A DNA stretch of 64,000 nucleotides from Streptococcus oralis (GTDB lineage Bacteria > Bacillota > Bacilli > Lactobacillales > Streptococcaceae), in assembly GCF_001578705.1 (NCBI RefSeq), contig NZ_KQ969037.1:361442-425441 (forward strand), given 5' to 3'. Below the pieces are notes generated by a model. It had not been told where the DNA came from. It saw only the letters and a program-made list of their open reading frames with translations, and made no database searches. Both the position numbers and the translations under genes were made by a program. Positions 37,343-44,738 of the stretch are shown here, one piece after another. Numbering within the stretch: the first letter of the stretch is position 1; each line of letters opens with the position of its first letter.

Positions 37343-39046
37343 ATGGCCTTAGAAGTAATTATGCCAAAAGCCGGCGTGGATATGACAGAAGGACAAATCG
37401 TCCAATGGAATAAAAAAGTCGGTGAATTTGTAAAAGAAGGAGAAATCCTTTTGGAAATCATGACTGACAAAGTCAGCATGGAATTGGAAGCCGAAGAAGA
37501 TGGATACTTGATTGCCATCCTCAAAGGAGATGGTGAAACTGTTCCAGTAACTGAAGTTATCGGTTACCTTGGTGAAGAAGGGGAAAACATCCCAACAGCT
37601 GGAGTAGCAGCGCCAGAAGCTAGCCCGGCTCCAGCAGTTAGTGCCTCAAACGACGATGGTAAGAGCGATGATGCCTTTGATATCGTTGTGATTGGTGGTG
37701 GTCCTGCTGGATATGTAGCAGCTATTAAAGCTGCTCAACTCGGTGGTAAGGTTGCCCTTGTTGAGAAATCTGAACTCGGTGGAACCTGCTTGAACCGTGG
37801 ATGTATCCCAACTAAGACCTACCTTCACAACGCTGAAATTATCGAAAACATCGGTCATGCAGCAAATCGTGGTATCGTCATTGAAAATCCAAACTTCACT
37901 GTTGATATGGACAAACTTTTAGAAACAAAATCTAAAGTTGTTAATACCTTGGTAGGTGGTGTTGCAGGTCTTCTTCGTAGTTACGGAGTTACTGTTCATA
38001 AGGGTGTTGGTACTATTACTAAAGACAAGAATGTCTTGGTAAATGGTTCTGAATTGCTTGAAACCAAGAAAATTATCCTTGCTGGTGGTTCAAAGGTTAG
38101 CAAAATTAACGTTCCTGGTATGGAATCTCCACTTGTGATGACCAGTGATGACATTCTTGAAATGAACGAAGTGCCAGAAAGCCTCGTAATCATTGGTGGT
38201 GGCGTTGTCGGTATCGAACTTGGTCAGGCATTCATGACATTTGGTTCAAAAGTGACTGTTATCGAAATGATGGACCGTATCGTTCCAGCTATGGATGCGG
38301 AAGTTTCTAAGAATCTTCGCTTGATTCTTGAGCGTAAAGGTATGACCATCTTGACAGGTACAAAATTGCAAGAAATCATCGAAGAAAATGGTCAACTTCG
38401 TATCAAGGTTGAAGGAAAAGACGATATCATCGCTAGCAAAGCTCTTCTTTCAATCGGTCGTGTGCCAGACCTTGAAGGAATTGGTGATGTTGAGTTTGAA
38501 TTGGATCGTGGACGTATCAAGGTCAATGAATACATGGAAACTTCTGTTTCAGGTATCTATGCACCAGGTGACATCAATGGTACCAAGATGTTAGCGCACG
38601 CAGCTTTCCGTATGGGTGAAGTTGCTGCTGAAAATGCACTTAAAGGAAACCACGTTGTGGCAAAACTTAACTTGACTCCTGCAGCCATTTACACTCTTCC
38701 TGAAGTAGCAGCAGTAGGTCTAACTGAAGAACAAGCACGTGAGAAATACGATGTAGCCATCGGTAAATTCAACTTTGCAGCGAACGGCCGTGCTATTGCA
38801 TCAGATGCGGCTCAAGGTTTCGTAAAAGTTATCGCTGATAAGAAATACGGAGAAATCCTTGGTGTGCACATCATTGGTCCTGCAGCCGCAGAATTGATTA
38901 ACGAGGCATCAAGCATTATCGAAATGGAAATCACTGTTGAGGAAATGCTGAAGACCATCCACGGACACCCAACCTACTCTGAAGTGATGTACGAAGCATT
39001 TGCAGATGTTTTAGGAATGGCTATCCATTCACCTAAGAAAAAATAA
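37343..39046 (+). CDS. lpdA: dihydrolipoamide dehydrogenase E3 with N-terminal lipoyl domain
   Basis: A 567-residue flavoprotein that re-oxidises dihydrolipoamide with NAD+. Residues 1-80 are a complete lipoyl domain with the lipoylation site K43 in TDKVSM, followed by an Ala/Pro-rich swinging linker (about 90-105). The FAD-binding GGGPAGYVAA motif, the redox-active disulfide C149/C154 (GGTCLNRGCIP), the NAD-binding GGGVVGIELG and the C-terminal HIIGPAAAELI/TIHGHPTYSE dimer motifs follow. About 100 residues longer than ordinary E3 because of the lipoyl domain. AAAGGAAG precedes the ATG. The lipoate ligase gene lies directly downstream. Confidence 0.95.
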   Translation: MALEVIMPKAGVDMTEGQIVQWNKKVGEFVKEGEILLEIMTDKVSMELEAEEDGYLIAILKGDGETVPVTEVIGYLGEEGENIPTAGVAAPEASPAPAVSASNDDGKSDDAFDIVVIGGGPAGYVAAIKAAQLGGKVALVEKSELGGTCLNRGCIPTKTYLHNAEIIENIGHAANRGIVIENPNFTVDMDKLLETKSKVVNTLVGGVAGLLRSYGVTVHKGVGTITKDKNVLVNGSELLETKKIILAGGSKVSKINVPGMESPLVMTSDDILEMNEVPESLVIIGGGVVGIELGQAFMTFGSKVTVIEMMDRIVPAMDAEVSKNLRLILERKGMTILTGTKLQEIIEENGQLRIKVEGKDDIIASKALLSIGRVPDLEGIGDVEFELDRGRIKVNEYMETSVSGIYAPGDINGTKMLAHAAFRMGEVAAENALKGNHVVAKLNLTPAAIYTLPEVAAVGLTEEQAREKYDVAIGKFNFAANGRAIASDAAQGFVKVIADKKYGEILGVHIIGPAAAELINEASSIIEMEITVEEMLKTIHGHPTYSEVMYEAFADVLGMAIHSPKKK

Positions 39047-39109
39047 ATAAGATTTTCAACTAAATTTTCTTAAAGTAGTACGGACGGCAGCGACCTCTAT
39101 TAGAGTTCC

Positions 39110-39176
39110 ATGCCTAAAAATTGAGCCTCTTGTCTCAATTTTTCCGAGAAATGTAACGATAACACGTTACATTTCT
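39110..39176 (+). terminator. two tandem terminator hairpins after lpdA
   Basis: AAAAATTGAG/CTCAATTTTT (39115-39142, 8-base loop, able to act in both directions) is followed by GAAATGTAACG/CGTTACATTTC with a T run (39147-39179). Confidence 0.8.
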
Positions 39177-39241
39177 TTTTACCACTTTAGAAAATTTGAT
39201 TGCTATGAACAGAATTTAAAAACTAAATTTTTGGAAATACT

Positions 39242-40231
39242 ATGAAATACATTATCAATCATTCAAACGACACTGCTTTTAATATCGCCTTGGAAGAATA
39301 TGCCTTTAAACACCTTTTGGATGAGGATCAAATCTTCCTACTTTGGATTAACAAACCTTCTATCATTGTTGGTCGTCACCAGAATACTATCGAAGAAATC
39401 AACCGTGATTATGTTCGAGAAAATGGCATTGAGGTAGTCCGCCGTATCAGTGGTGGTGGAGCTGTTTATCACGATTTAAACAACCTCAACTACACCATCA
39501 TTTCAAAAGAAGATGAAAACAAGGCCTTTGACTTCAATAGCTTCTCAAGTCCAGTTATCAATACCTTGGCTCAACTAGGCGTTAAAGCTGAGTTCACAGG
39601 CCGTAATGACCTTGAGATTGATGGAAAAAAATTCTGTGGCAATGCCCAAGCCTATATCAATGGGCGTATCATGCACCACGGTTGCTTGCTCTTTGACGTT
39701 GATTTGTCAGTCCTTGCTAATGCCCTCAAGGTTTCAAAAGACAAATTTGAATCAAAAGGTGTGAAATCCGTCCGTGCCCGTGTAACCAATATTGTCAATG
39801 AATTACCAGAAAAAATCACAGTTGAAGAATTCCGTGATTTGCTATTGGAATACATGAAAAAAGAGTACCCAGAGATGACTGAATACGTTTTTTCTGAGGA
39901 AGAATTGGCCGAAATCAATCGTATCAAGGATACCAAGTTCGGTACTTGGGACTGGAACTACGGTAAATCACCTGAATTTAACGTCCGTCGTGGTACAAAA
40001 TTCACTAGTGGTAAGGTTGAAGTTTTTGCCAATGTCATTGAATCAAAAATTCAAGACATCAAGATTTACGGTGACTTCTTCGGTATCGAAGACGTTGCAG
40101 CTGTAGAAGATGTCCTTCGTGGAGTAAAATACGAACGCGAAGATGTCCTTAAAGCTCTAGAAACTATTGATATTACACGCTACTTTGCTGGTATTAGCCG
40201 TGAAGAAATCGCTGAAGCAGTAGTGGGATAA
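39242..40231 (+). CDS. lplA: lipoate-protein ligase A
   Basis: A 329-residue lipoate-protein ligase that activates free lipoate with ATP and attaches it to lipoyl domains. The lipoate-binding signature VVRRISGGGAVYHDLNNLNYTII is present (about 67-89), with GRNDLEIDGKKFCGNAQ and VKSVRARVTNIV adenylate-binding blocks and a C-terminal accessory domain (FANVIESKIQDIKIYGDFFG). Its position after lpdA strongly suggests that the lipoyl domains of this complex are its targets. GGAAA is a weak ribosome-binding site; two terminators before it imply independent expression or read-through. Confidence 0.94.
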   Translation: MKYIINHSNDTAFNIALEEYAFKHLLDEDQIFLLWINKPSIIVGRHQNTIEEINRDYVRENGIEVVRRISGGGAVYHDLNNLNYTIISKEDENKAFDFNSFSSPVINTLAQLGVKAEFTGRNDLEIDGKKFCGNAQAYINGRIMHHGCLLFDVDLSVLANALKVSKDKFESKGVKSVRARVTNIVNELPEKITVEEFRDLLLEYMKKEYPEMTEYVFSEEELAEINRIKDTKFGTWDWNYGKSPEFNVRRGTKFTSGKVEVFANVIESKIQDIKIYGDFFGIEDVAAVEDVLRGVKYEREDVLKALETIDITRYFAGISREEIAEAVVG

Positions 40232-40236
40232 AAAGA

Positions 40237-40268
40237 AAAGAAGTTGGTTGTATGACCAGCTTCTTTTT
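40237..40268 (+). terminator. Rho-independent terminator after lplA
   Basis: AGAAGTTGGT/ACCAGCTTCT with a 6-base loop and a T5 run; it lies between the convergent lplA and xerS genes. Confidence 0.82.
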
Positions 40269-40303
40269 ATGAGTTATATTTTACATAAATAATTTTATGT
40301 ATT

Positions 40304-41374
40304 CTATAAACTATCTAGAGCATTTTTTTGTTCATCATTTACGATATGGGTATAGAGGTCAGTGACTTGCGTGCTGGCATGTCCTAATTGGTGGCTGACC
40401 AAAACTTGCGATTTAGTTGCATCATAGAGTCTGGTTGCTAAGGTATGGCGGAGTTTGTGGGGAGTTACACGGACTTTAAAGTCCTCAGAGTACTTAGCAA
40501 CCATCTTTTCAACGCTAGAAGTATCAATACGATTGGGAACGCCACGGTATAAGGTCAGAAAGAGTGCTGTATCCGTCTTTTCCGTCTTATAACGTTGATT
40601 TCGAATGGCTAGATAATTCTCTAGATAAGGTTTTGCAAAGGCAGCGACATTAACTGAGTCACGTTTCCCCCCCTTACGTGTGACATCAATGACCATCATT
40701 TTGAGATTAAGGTCTCTTAGGTCCAGGTTAACAGCTTCAGATAAGCGAACACCAGATGCCAAGAGAAGGGCAATAATGGCCAAATCACGTTCTTTGTTCT
40801 TATTGAATGACGAGAGAGCGCGATTTGAGAGTTGTTGTGGGTACTCTTGGTCGATATAAGTCAGAAAACCTTCTGTTTCATCACCTAGAAAGAGTTTTTG
40901 CTTGATGTTTTCAGCTCTAGCAGCAAGTGTTTCTTTCTTTTTCTTGGTTGAAACTTTCTTCATTACATTACGATAGAAATAGGGTTCTCCCTGGTCGTTT
41001 TCAACCTCCTCTGTTAGATACTTGTAAAGACTAGAAAGTGCCGACAAGGTCCGATTAATGGTCGTCTGAGAGACACCTTGTTTGGTTGTATTGGCATTCA
41101 GCAATGGACGTTCACGTAGATATAGGATAAAAGCTTCCATATCTTTCTTAGACATATTTTCCAAGACAGATAAAGGAATATCAGACATTTTATCAGCATT
41201 TGAAATACCAGACTCCAAAACCCAGCTGAAAAATCGATCGTATTCCTTGAGGTATTCGTACAAGGTTGTAAAACTGTAGGGCACAGCAAGCTTTGATTGG
41301 TAGTATTCCAAGACATACCAGGGCATGATTTGTTTTAGTTTGTCGATTCGTTCCAGTAAAATCTCACGTTTCAT
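40304..41374 (-). CDS. xerS: tyrosine recombinase XerS
   Basis: A 356-residue tyrosine recombinase that alone resolves chromosome dimers in streptococci by acting at dif-SL, where other bacteria use XerC and XerD. The N-terminal SAM-like domain (about 1-130) is followed by the catalytic domain with the first Arg in [12 protein letters not shown], the conserved Lys in the [14 protein letters not shown] turn, HKLRH (His, Arg), HQLGHAS and the nucleophilic Tyr in TDLYTHIV. Length is typical of XerS. A TGCTATACT extended -10 and GGAGAG ribosome-binding site lie before the ATG, and the candidate dif-SL site is about 50 bases upstream, the canonical arrangement. Confidence 0.95.
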   Translation of the reverse strand: MKREILLERIDKLKQIMPWYVLEYYQSKLAVPYSFTTLYEYLKEYDRFFSWVLESGISNADKMSDIPLSVLENMSKKDMEAFILYLRERPLLNANTTKQGVSQTTINRTLSALSSLYKYLTEEVENDQGEPYFYRNVMKKVSTKKKKETLAARAENIKQKLFLGDETEGFLTYIDQEYPQQLSNRALSSFNKNKERDLAIIALLLASGVRLSEAVNLDLRDLNLKMMVIDVTRKGGKRDSVNVAAFAKPYLENYLAIRNQRYKTEKTDTALFLTLYRGVPNRIDTSSVEKMVAKYSEDFKVRVTPHKLRHTLATRLYDATKSQVLVSHQLGHASTQVTDLYTHIVNDEQKNALDSL

Positions 41375-41423
41375 GTGTTCTCTCCATATATAAGTCTACT
41401 AGTAGTATAGCATAGACTCGTAT

Positions 41424-41456
41424 ATTTTTCAAGAAAATTATAGTTTTTCGGAAAGA
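41424..41456. other. dif: dif-SL chromosome dimer resolution site
   Basis: An imperfect palindrome directly upstream of xerS. On the - strand it reads CTTTCCGAAAAAC, TATAAT, TTTCTTGAAAAAT, with GAAAA-containing XerS arms either side of an AT-rich centre. This matches what I recall of the atypical 31-base dif-SL of streptococci and lactococci and occupies its conserved place beside xerS. It marks the replication terminus; gene orientation switches here. Confidence 0.8.
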
Positions 41457-41516
41457 TGTTATAAGAAACTTAAAAACAGAAGTCTAACTTTATTCCATTT
41501 ATTCTGAACTACTTTA

Positions 41517-41807
41517 TTAAATTTCATCATACTTGAGTAACATATTCGGAATCTTTGCTTCAAGACTCTTGCGAACTTTACCTTTAATTGCAGTGTCCAT
41601 TTGGCTATTTATGCTTGTGATGGTTGATTTGGTTTCTGTAGCAATTTTTTCAGCTGCCATATTAAAGTTTTCTTTTAATTTATTTTTTGCTGATATTGCT
41701 AATCTTGCTTCCGTAATAATTCGGTTTCTTTCCATCATTCGATACATTTGTTTCAGTGCATATTGATATTCTTCATCAGTGTAGTATTCATTCATTGGCG
41801 CTTGCAT
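41517..41807 (-). CDS. small helical partner of the T7SSb lipase toxin (second)
   Basis: A 96-residue, almost wholly helical protein with no cysteine, signal peptide or membrane segment (YYTDEEYQYALKQMYRMMERNRIITEARLAISAKNKLKENF...). Size, helicity and position as the last gene after a reverse-order lipase toxin fit the small WXG100-like/DUF3130-DUF3958-type targeting partners (TlaA/Lap proteins) that bind the helical domain of type VIIb effectors. It overlaps the previous gene by 20 bases and has AAGGAG before its ATG, so the two are translationally coupled. Family label is inferred from context and secondary structure. Confidence 0.65.
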   Translation of the reverse strand: MQAPMNEYYTDEEYQYALKQMYRMMERNRIITEARLAISAKNKLKENFNMAAEKIATETKSTITSINSQMDTAIKGKVRKSLEAKIPNMLLKYDEI

Positions 41808-42180
41808 AATCTCTCCTTAGTTTGTGAAATTCTTCGTCTAAATCATTTCTTTTTTTGCGAAACTCGTTATCGTATTTTTCTCTCTCATCTTCGAGTTTAA
41901 TTCTACGTTCTCTGTATACCTGATCTGAAAAGTGTCTCATATTTTCTATTTCTGTAAAGTAGTCTCTAACATCATCAGCACTTGTCTCAAATTTTCTCAA
42001 AATATGATACATTTTATCTACTTCTTCGGATATCAGTTTTTCTAAGTTTGCATTTCGTTCGTCTAGATCGAGTGCTTTGTTATCGAGTTTCTTCTTTTCT
42101 TGATAATATTGGTCTTCTAGAGCAAATAGTTCTCTTTCTTTCTCTCTTATTTCTTCCCATTTTACATCTTTTCTTTCCAT
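41788..42180 (-). CDS. small helical partner of the T7SSb lipase toxin (first)
   Basis: A 130-residue, highly charged coiled-coil-like protein (WEEIREKERELFALEDQYYQEKKKLDNKALDLDERNANLEKLISEEVDKMYH...RKKRNDLDEEFHKLRRDY). It resembles DUF3958-type partner proteins encoded with LXG and TslA effectors. It overlaps the lipase gene by 19 bases, with its AAGGAG inside the lipase gene, and is overlapped by the next partner gene. Two helical partners immediately after an effector is the published pattern for T7SSb toxin export modules; the assignment here is by arrangement and structure rather than a database match. Confidence 0.65.
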   Translation of the reverse strand: MERKDVKWEEIREKERELFALEDQYYQEKKKLDNKALDLDERNANLEKLISEEVDKMYHILRKFETSADDVRDYFTEIENMRHFSDQVYRERRIKLEDEREKYDNEFRKKRNDLDEEFHKLRRDYASANE

Positions 42181-43397
42181 TGTCGAAACTCCTTGGCTAA
42201 TTGCTTGTCTGTTGCTACTGTTTTTTCGATAACTTCCTGTAATTGTTGATCCAAATTTTCAAATGCTTGGGCAGAATCATCCATCTTAGTGACTGTTTGT
42301 TTTGTTTCTGCTTGAAAAGTATCGATAAACTGTGCTTGAGTGATACCTTGGCTAGCAAAAAGGGCCTCAACCTCATAGGGAGCTAAGGCTGTATAGCTCG
42401 TAAAGTCGATTTTTGACCAAATTTCTTGTAATTCCTGATTGGCTTTTTTGGCTAAGGCGCTCACTTCATCAGCTCCAGTTCTTGCTGCTGTAGCCATAGA
42501 TGATGATAAGATAGAACCCTGAGCTGCATCTAAGTATATTTCCTCAGAACTACTAATACCACCTGATAACCATTTTGACTTCAAGTCCTTGTAATGAGCC
42601 ATTCCTCGGAGACTGTTGGCATATGCTCGATAAACACCACTGATTAAGGGTTTCCCTCCTTTACCATCTACAAGTTGACCAGTTACAGGATCAAACTCCC
42701 AGTCCTCAATTTTATGGCTAGCACCATCAAGCCAGTATATTGTATCAGGCATTTTTAAGAAGGATTTATTAAACCATTCGGGGTGATTGAAATCATTGAT
42801 AACCACAACATTATCAGACTTTTTACGATAATCTATAAACATAGCTGGATTTTTATCAATAAATGCTTTTTCTTCATTAGAAAGTGAAAGATAAAAAAAC
42901 CAAGCATTAAAGGTGGTTGTAGGGATGTGGTATTTAGCTCCCACCTTCAACATGTATGAACCTTGTGAATAGCCTGATAGTTGACTGACTTCATATCTAG
43001 GATCGTCCATAATCTCTTTTACAAATCGATCGGCTACAAAATATTGAGGTGATATAGATGTCTCTCTTTCTGCAATTGCAGTTACGACATCAATTTTAGT
43101 AGGGCTATCTGGATCAGTTCCTGCAGCAATCACAGCTATACTTTTATAATCCGGTTCGCCGTTGACAATAGGTGCAACTGCCAGTCCATCAAAACCAGTT
43201 CCTGGGTCAGACTTAGTCGCAACAACACGAAATTCTTGACCATCGGAGGTGGTAATAGTGTTGGTTTCATTTTCATTTTTTGGAATAGCTGTCACAAATT
43301 TCTTTTTATTTCTATCTGAAAATTCTTTATTAACACTATAAACAGCAAAATCTTGATTTAAATTATTCAATTGATTATCAGTATAATTAAATGTCAT
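42162..43397 (-). CDS. TslA-like T7SSb effector: N-terminal lipase domain, C-terminal helical targeting domain
   Basis: A 411-residue protein with no signal peptide. Residues about 1-275 look like an alpha/beta hydrolase of the DUF6792/lipase type, with the nucleophile elbow G142-Y-S144-Q-G146 and candidate acid and base residues such as D202 and H228 (GASHKIED). Residues about 283-411 are helical and end in a charged tail, resembling an LXG-like targeting domain placed at the C terminus. This reverse order, with two small helical partner genes downstream and membrane-anchored immunity genes upstream, matches the staphylococcal lipase toxin TslA. It probably attacks lipids of competing Gram-positive cells. 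The start overlaps the immunity gene stop (TAATG). Confidence 0.72.
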   Translation of the reverse strand: MTFNYTDNQLNNLNQDFAVYSVNKEFSDRNKKKFVTAIPKNENETNTITTSDGQEFRVVATKSDPGTGFDGLAVAPIVNGEPDYKSIAVIAAGTDPDSPTKIDVVTAIAERETSISPQYFVADRFVKEIMDDPRYEVSQLSGYSQGSYMLKVGAKYHIPTTTFNAWFFYLSLSNEEKAFIDKNPAMFIDYRKKSDNVVVINDFNHPEWFNKSFLKMPDTIYWLDGASHKIEDWEFDPVTGQLVDGKGGKPLISGVYRAYANSLRGMAHYKDLKSKWLSGGISSSEEIYLDAAQGSILSSSMATAARTGADEVSALAKKANQELQEIWSKIDFTSYTALAPYEVEALFASQGITQAQFIDTFQAETKQTVTKMDDSAQAFENLDQQLQEVIEKTVATDKQLAKEFRQWKEKM

Positions 43398-43840
43398 TAT
43401 TGTTCTCCTGTTTCACCATTTGAATATTGCACTAATACAGTAGATTCTGTTTTACCAATGTGTTTTTTTAGTTTTAACCATTGTTGATTAATTTCTTCAT
43501 CAGTATTTCCTTTCATAAGGCCATCGTGGTTTTCTTTATAAGTTAATCTGTGATTAATTCCATAAGTTATCATTTGATTATCACTGAACTTTATTTCAAT
43601 ATCACAAGACCATGATCCTGGCTTCTCACTATAATAAGGTTCCGTAATCTTAATCTCTTCAATCCCTTCATAGGAATTTTTTAAAGCATTCACCAAACTA
43701 ACTTCATACTCTCTATTCCGACGCTCTTCTTGAGATTTTCCTAACATAGAAAACATAAAAATACCTCCTGCTGTAATGAATGAAACTAACAAAACAATTA
43801 GTAGCCTTTTATGACTTTTTTTAGTGCTGGAATTGTTCAT
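43397..43840 (-). CDS. membrane-anchored immunity protein for the lipase toxin
   Basis: A 147-residue protein with an N-terminal membrane anchor (residues about 12-34, basic KKSHKR before a hydrophobic stretch ending GGIFMFSML) and an extracytoplasmic domain starting EERRNREYEVSLVNALKNSYEGIEEIKI. It lacks a lipobox cysteine, so it should stay attached through its transmembrane helix. It sits immediately upstream of the lipase gene with a 1-base TAATG overlap, and is about 60% alike over its first half to the protein at 44150-44581. An outward-facing anchor fits a toxin that works on the outer membrane leaflet. AAGGAG and its own TATAAT (-10 at 43868-43863) precede it. Confidence 0.65.
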   Translation of the reverse strand: MNNSSTKKSHKRLLIVLLVSFITAGGIFMFSMLGKSQEERRNREYEVSLVNALKNSYEGIEEIKITEPYYSEKPGSWSCDIEIKFSDNQMITYGINHRLTYKENHDGLMKGNTDEEINQQWLKLKKHIGKTESTVLVQYSNGETGEQ

Positions 43841-43862
43841 TTAAGCTTTTCTCCTTTTCCTT

Positions 43863-43868
43863 ATTATA
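43863..43868 (-). promoter_or_regulatory. -10 of the second immunity-toxin cassette
   Basis: TATAAT on the - strand, 23 bases before the start codon at 43840. The same TATAATAAG-(A)-AAAGGAG arrangement precedes the first cassette (44609-44604), which shows that the promoter was duplicated with the genes. Confidence 0.55.
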
Positions 43869-43874
43869 CTATAA

Positions 43875-44150
43875 TTAAAAGATAAATAACAGTAGAATAG
43901 AGAAAATCAAGTCAATTGTCACAGATACTGCATCAAATCCCGATACTGGGTCAGACTTAGTGGCAACGACACGGAATTCTTGACCATCTGAGGTGGTTAT
44001 AGTGTTGGTTTCATCCGAAGATAACTTATCATCTATTTTGGCTACAACTTTCTTTTCAACTTCCCTTTCAGCATATTCAGAATTTACACTATAAACATTT
44101 TTTCCGTGATTTAATTCATTGAGTTGTTTATCAGTATAAGTGTATACCAT
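43875..44150 (-). pseudogene. truncated second copy of the lipase toxin, N-terminal head only
   Basis: A 91-residue frame whose first 78 residues align with the N terminus of the full lipase (YTDKQLNELNHGKNVYSVN...; ETNTITTSDGQEFRVVATKSDP is identical in both). After GFDAVSV the match ends, and the frame continues into a short unrelated hydrophobic tail (IDLIFSILLLFIF). It therefore lacks the GxSxG nucleophile and all of the targeting domain. It starts with a TAATG overlap to the upstream immunity gene, exactly as the intact toxin does. A relic of a displaced toxin, next to the promoter of the current cassette. Confidence 0.75.
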
Positions 44151-44581
44151 TAATATTCTCCTTCTGAACCATCTGAATAAATAACTTTTGTGAGTTTATT
44201 TGTCTTTCCCGAGTGACTATTCAAAAAATCTCGATCCTCTTTTCTGTTCTCTCTCTCTAAAGATATGTCAGAAATACGTTTATCTTTTTTCGAATAATTA
44301 ATTTTATATTTTATACTTTTCTCATTAAAAAATAGTTCAACTACGCAAGTCCAACTTCCTGGTGGGTTTGTGTAGTTAGCATTAGAAAAACTAATTTTTT
44401 CAATACCCTCATAACTATCTTTTAAGGTTTCAACCAGACTAACTTCATATTCTCTATTTCGACGCTCTTCTTGGGATTTCCCTAACATGCTAAACATAAA
44501 TATACCTCCTGCTGTGATAATTACAAGTGACAAAATGATTAATAGCCATTTATGACTTTTTTTAGTGCCAGAATTGTTCAT
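44150..44581 (-). CDS. membrane-anchored orphan immunity protein, paralogue of 43397-43840
   Basis: A 143-residue protein with the same plan as its neighbour: MNNSGTKKSHK, a transmembrane anchor (about residues 12-34, LLIILSLVIITAGGIFMFSML), then EERRNREYEVSLVETLKDSYEGIEKI. The anchor and juxtamembrane part are nearly identical between the two, while the outer domains differ (NYTNPPGSWTCVVELFF versus PYYSEKPGSWSCDIEIKF), as expected if they recognise different toxin variants. Its toxin is reduced to a stub, so this is now an orphan that may still protect against strains carrying the older variant. AAAGGAG lies 8 bases upstream and TATAAT at 44609-44604. Confidence 0.65.
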   Translation of the reverse strand: MNNSGTKKSHKWLLIILSLVIITAGGIFMFSMLGKSQEERRNREYEVSLVETLKDSYEGIEKISFSNANYTNPPGSWTCVVELFFNEKSIKYKINYSKKDKRISDISLERENRKEDRDFLNSHSGKTNKLTKVIYSDGSEGEY

Positions 44582-44643
44582 TTAAGTTGTTCTCCTTTTT
44601 CTTATTATACAATATTTTAATTAATTTTAACGAAACAAGAAGT

Positions 44644-44675
44644 AAAAACCGATCTCTGCGCGAGAATCGGTTTTC
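44644..44675. terminator. bidirectional terminator-like hairpin between the toxin module and clc
   Basis: AAAACCGAT/ATCGGTTTT with an inner TCTC/GAGA stem and GCG-containing loop; T or A runs on each side allow function on either strand. It lies upstream of the toxin promoter and downstream of clc. Confidence 0.7.
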
Positions 44676-44710
44676 TAATGTAATTTATTAAGAATTCGAG
44701 AATGTAATAG

Positions 44711-44728
44711 ACATAATTTAAATTATGT
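44711..44728. repeat. perfect 18-base palindrome after clc
   Basis: ACATAATTTAAATTATGT is a perfect palindrome, 11 bases beyond the clc stop codon. A near copy, ACATAACTTAATTTATGT, lies at 48039-48056 on the other side of the clc-rnhB-rbgA block. Confidence 0.5.
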
Positions 44729-44738
44729 AATAATACTA

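Noticed and set aside
41517-44581. T7SSb secretion machinery genes (essC, esaA, essB) near the toxin module
   Set aside because: No FtsK/SpoIIIE-type ATPase or large membrane protein is encoded around it; the neighbours are xerS and clc.
41517-44581. A prophage or integrative element using the adjacent tyrosine recombinase
   Set aside because: The recombinase has the length, motifs and dif-SL neighbour of the housekeeping XerS, and no phage or conjugation genes or flanking direct repeats were seen.
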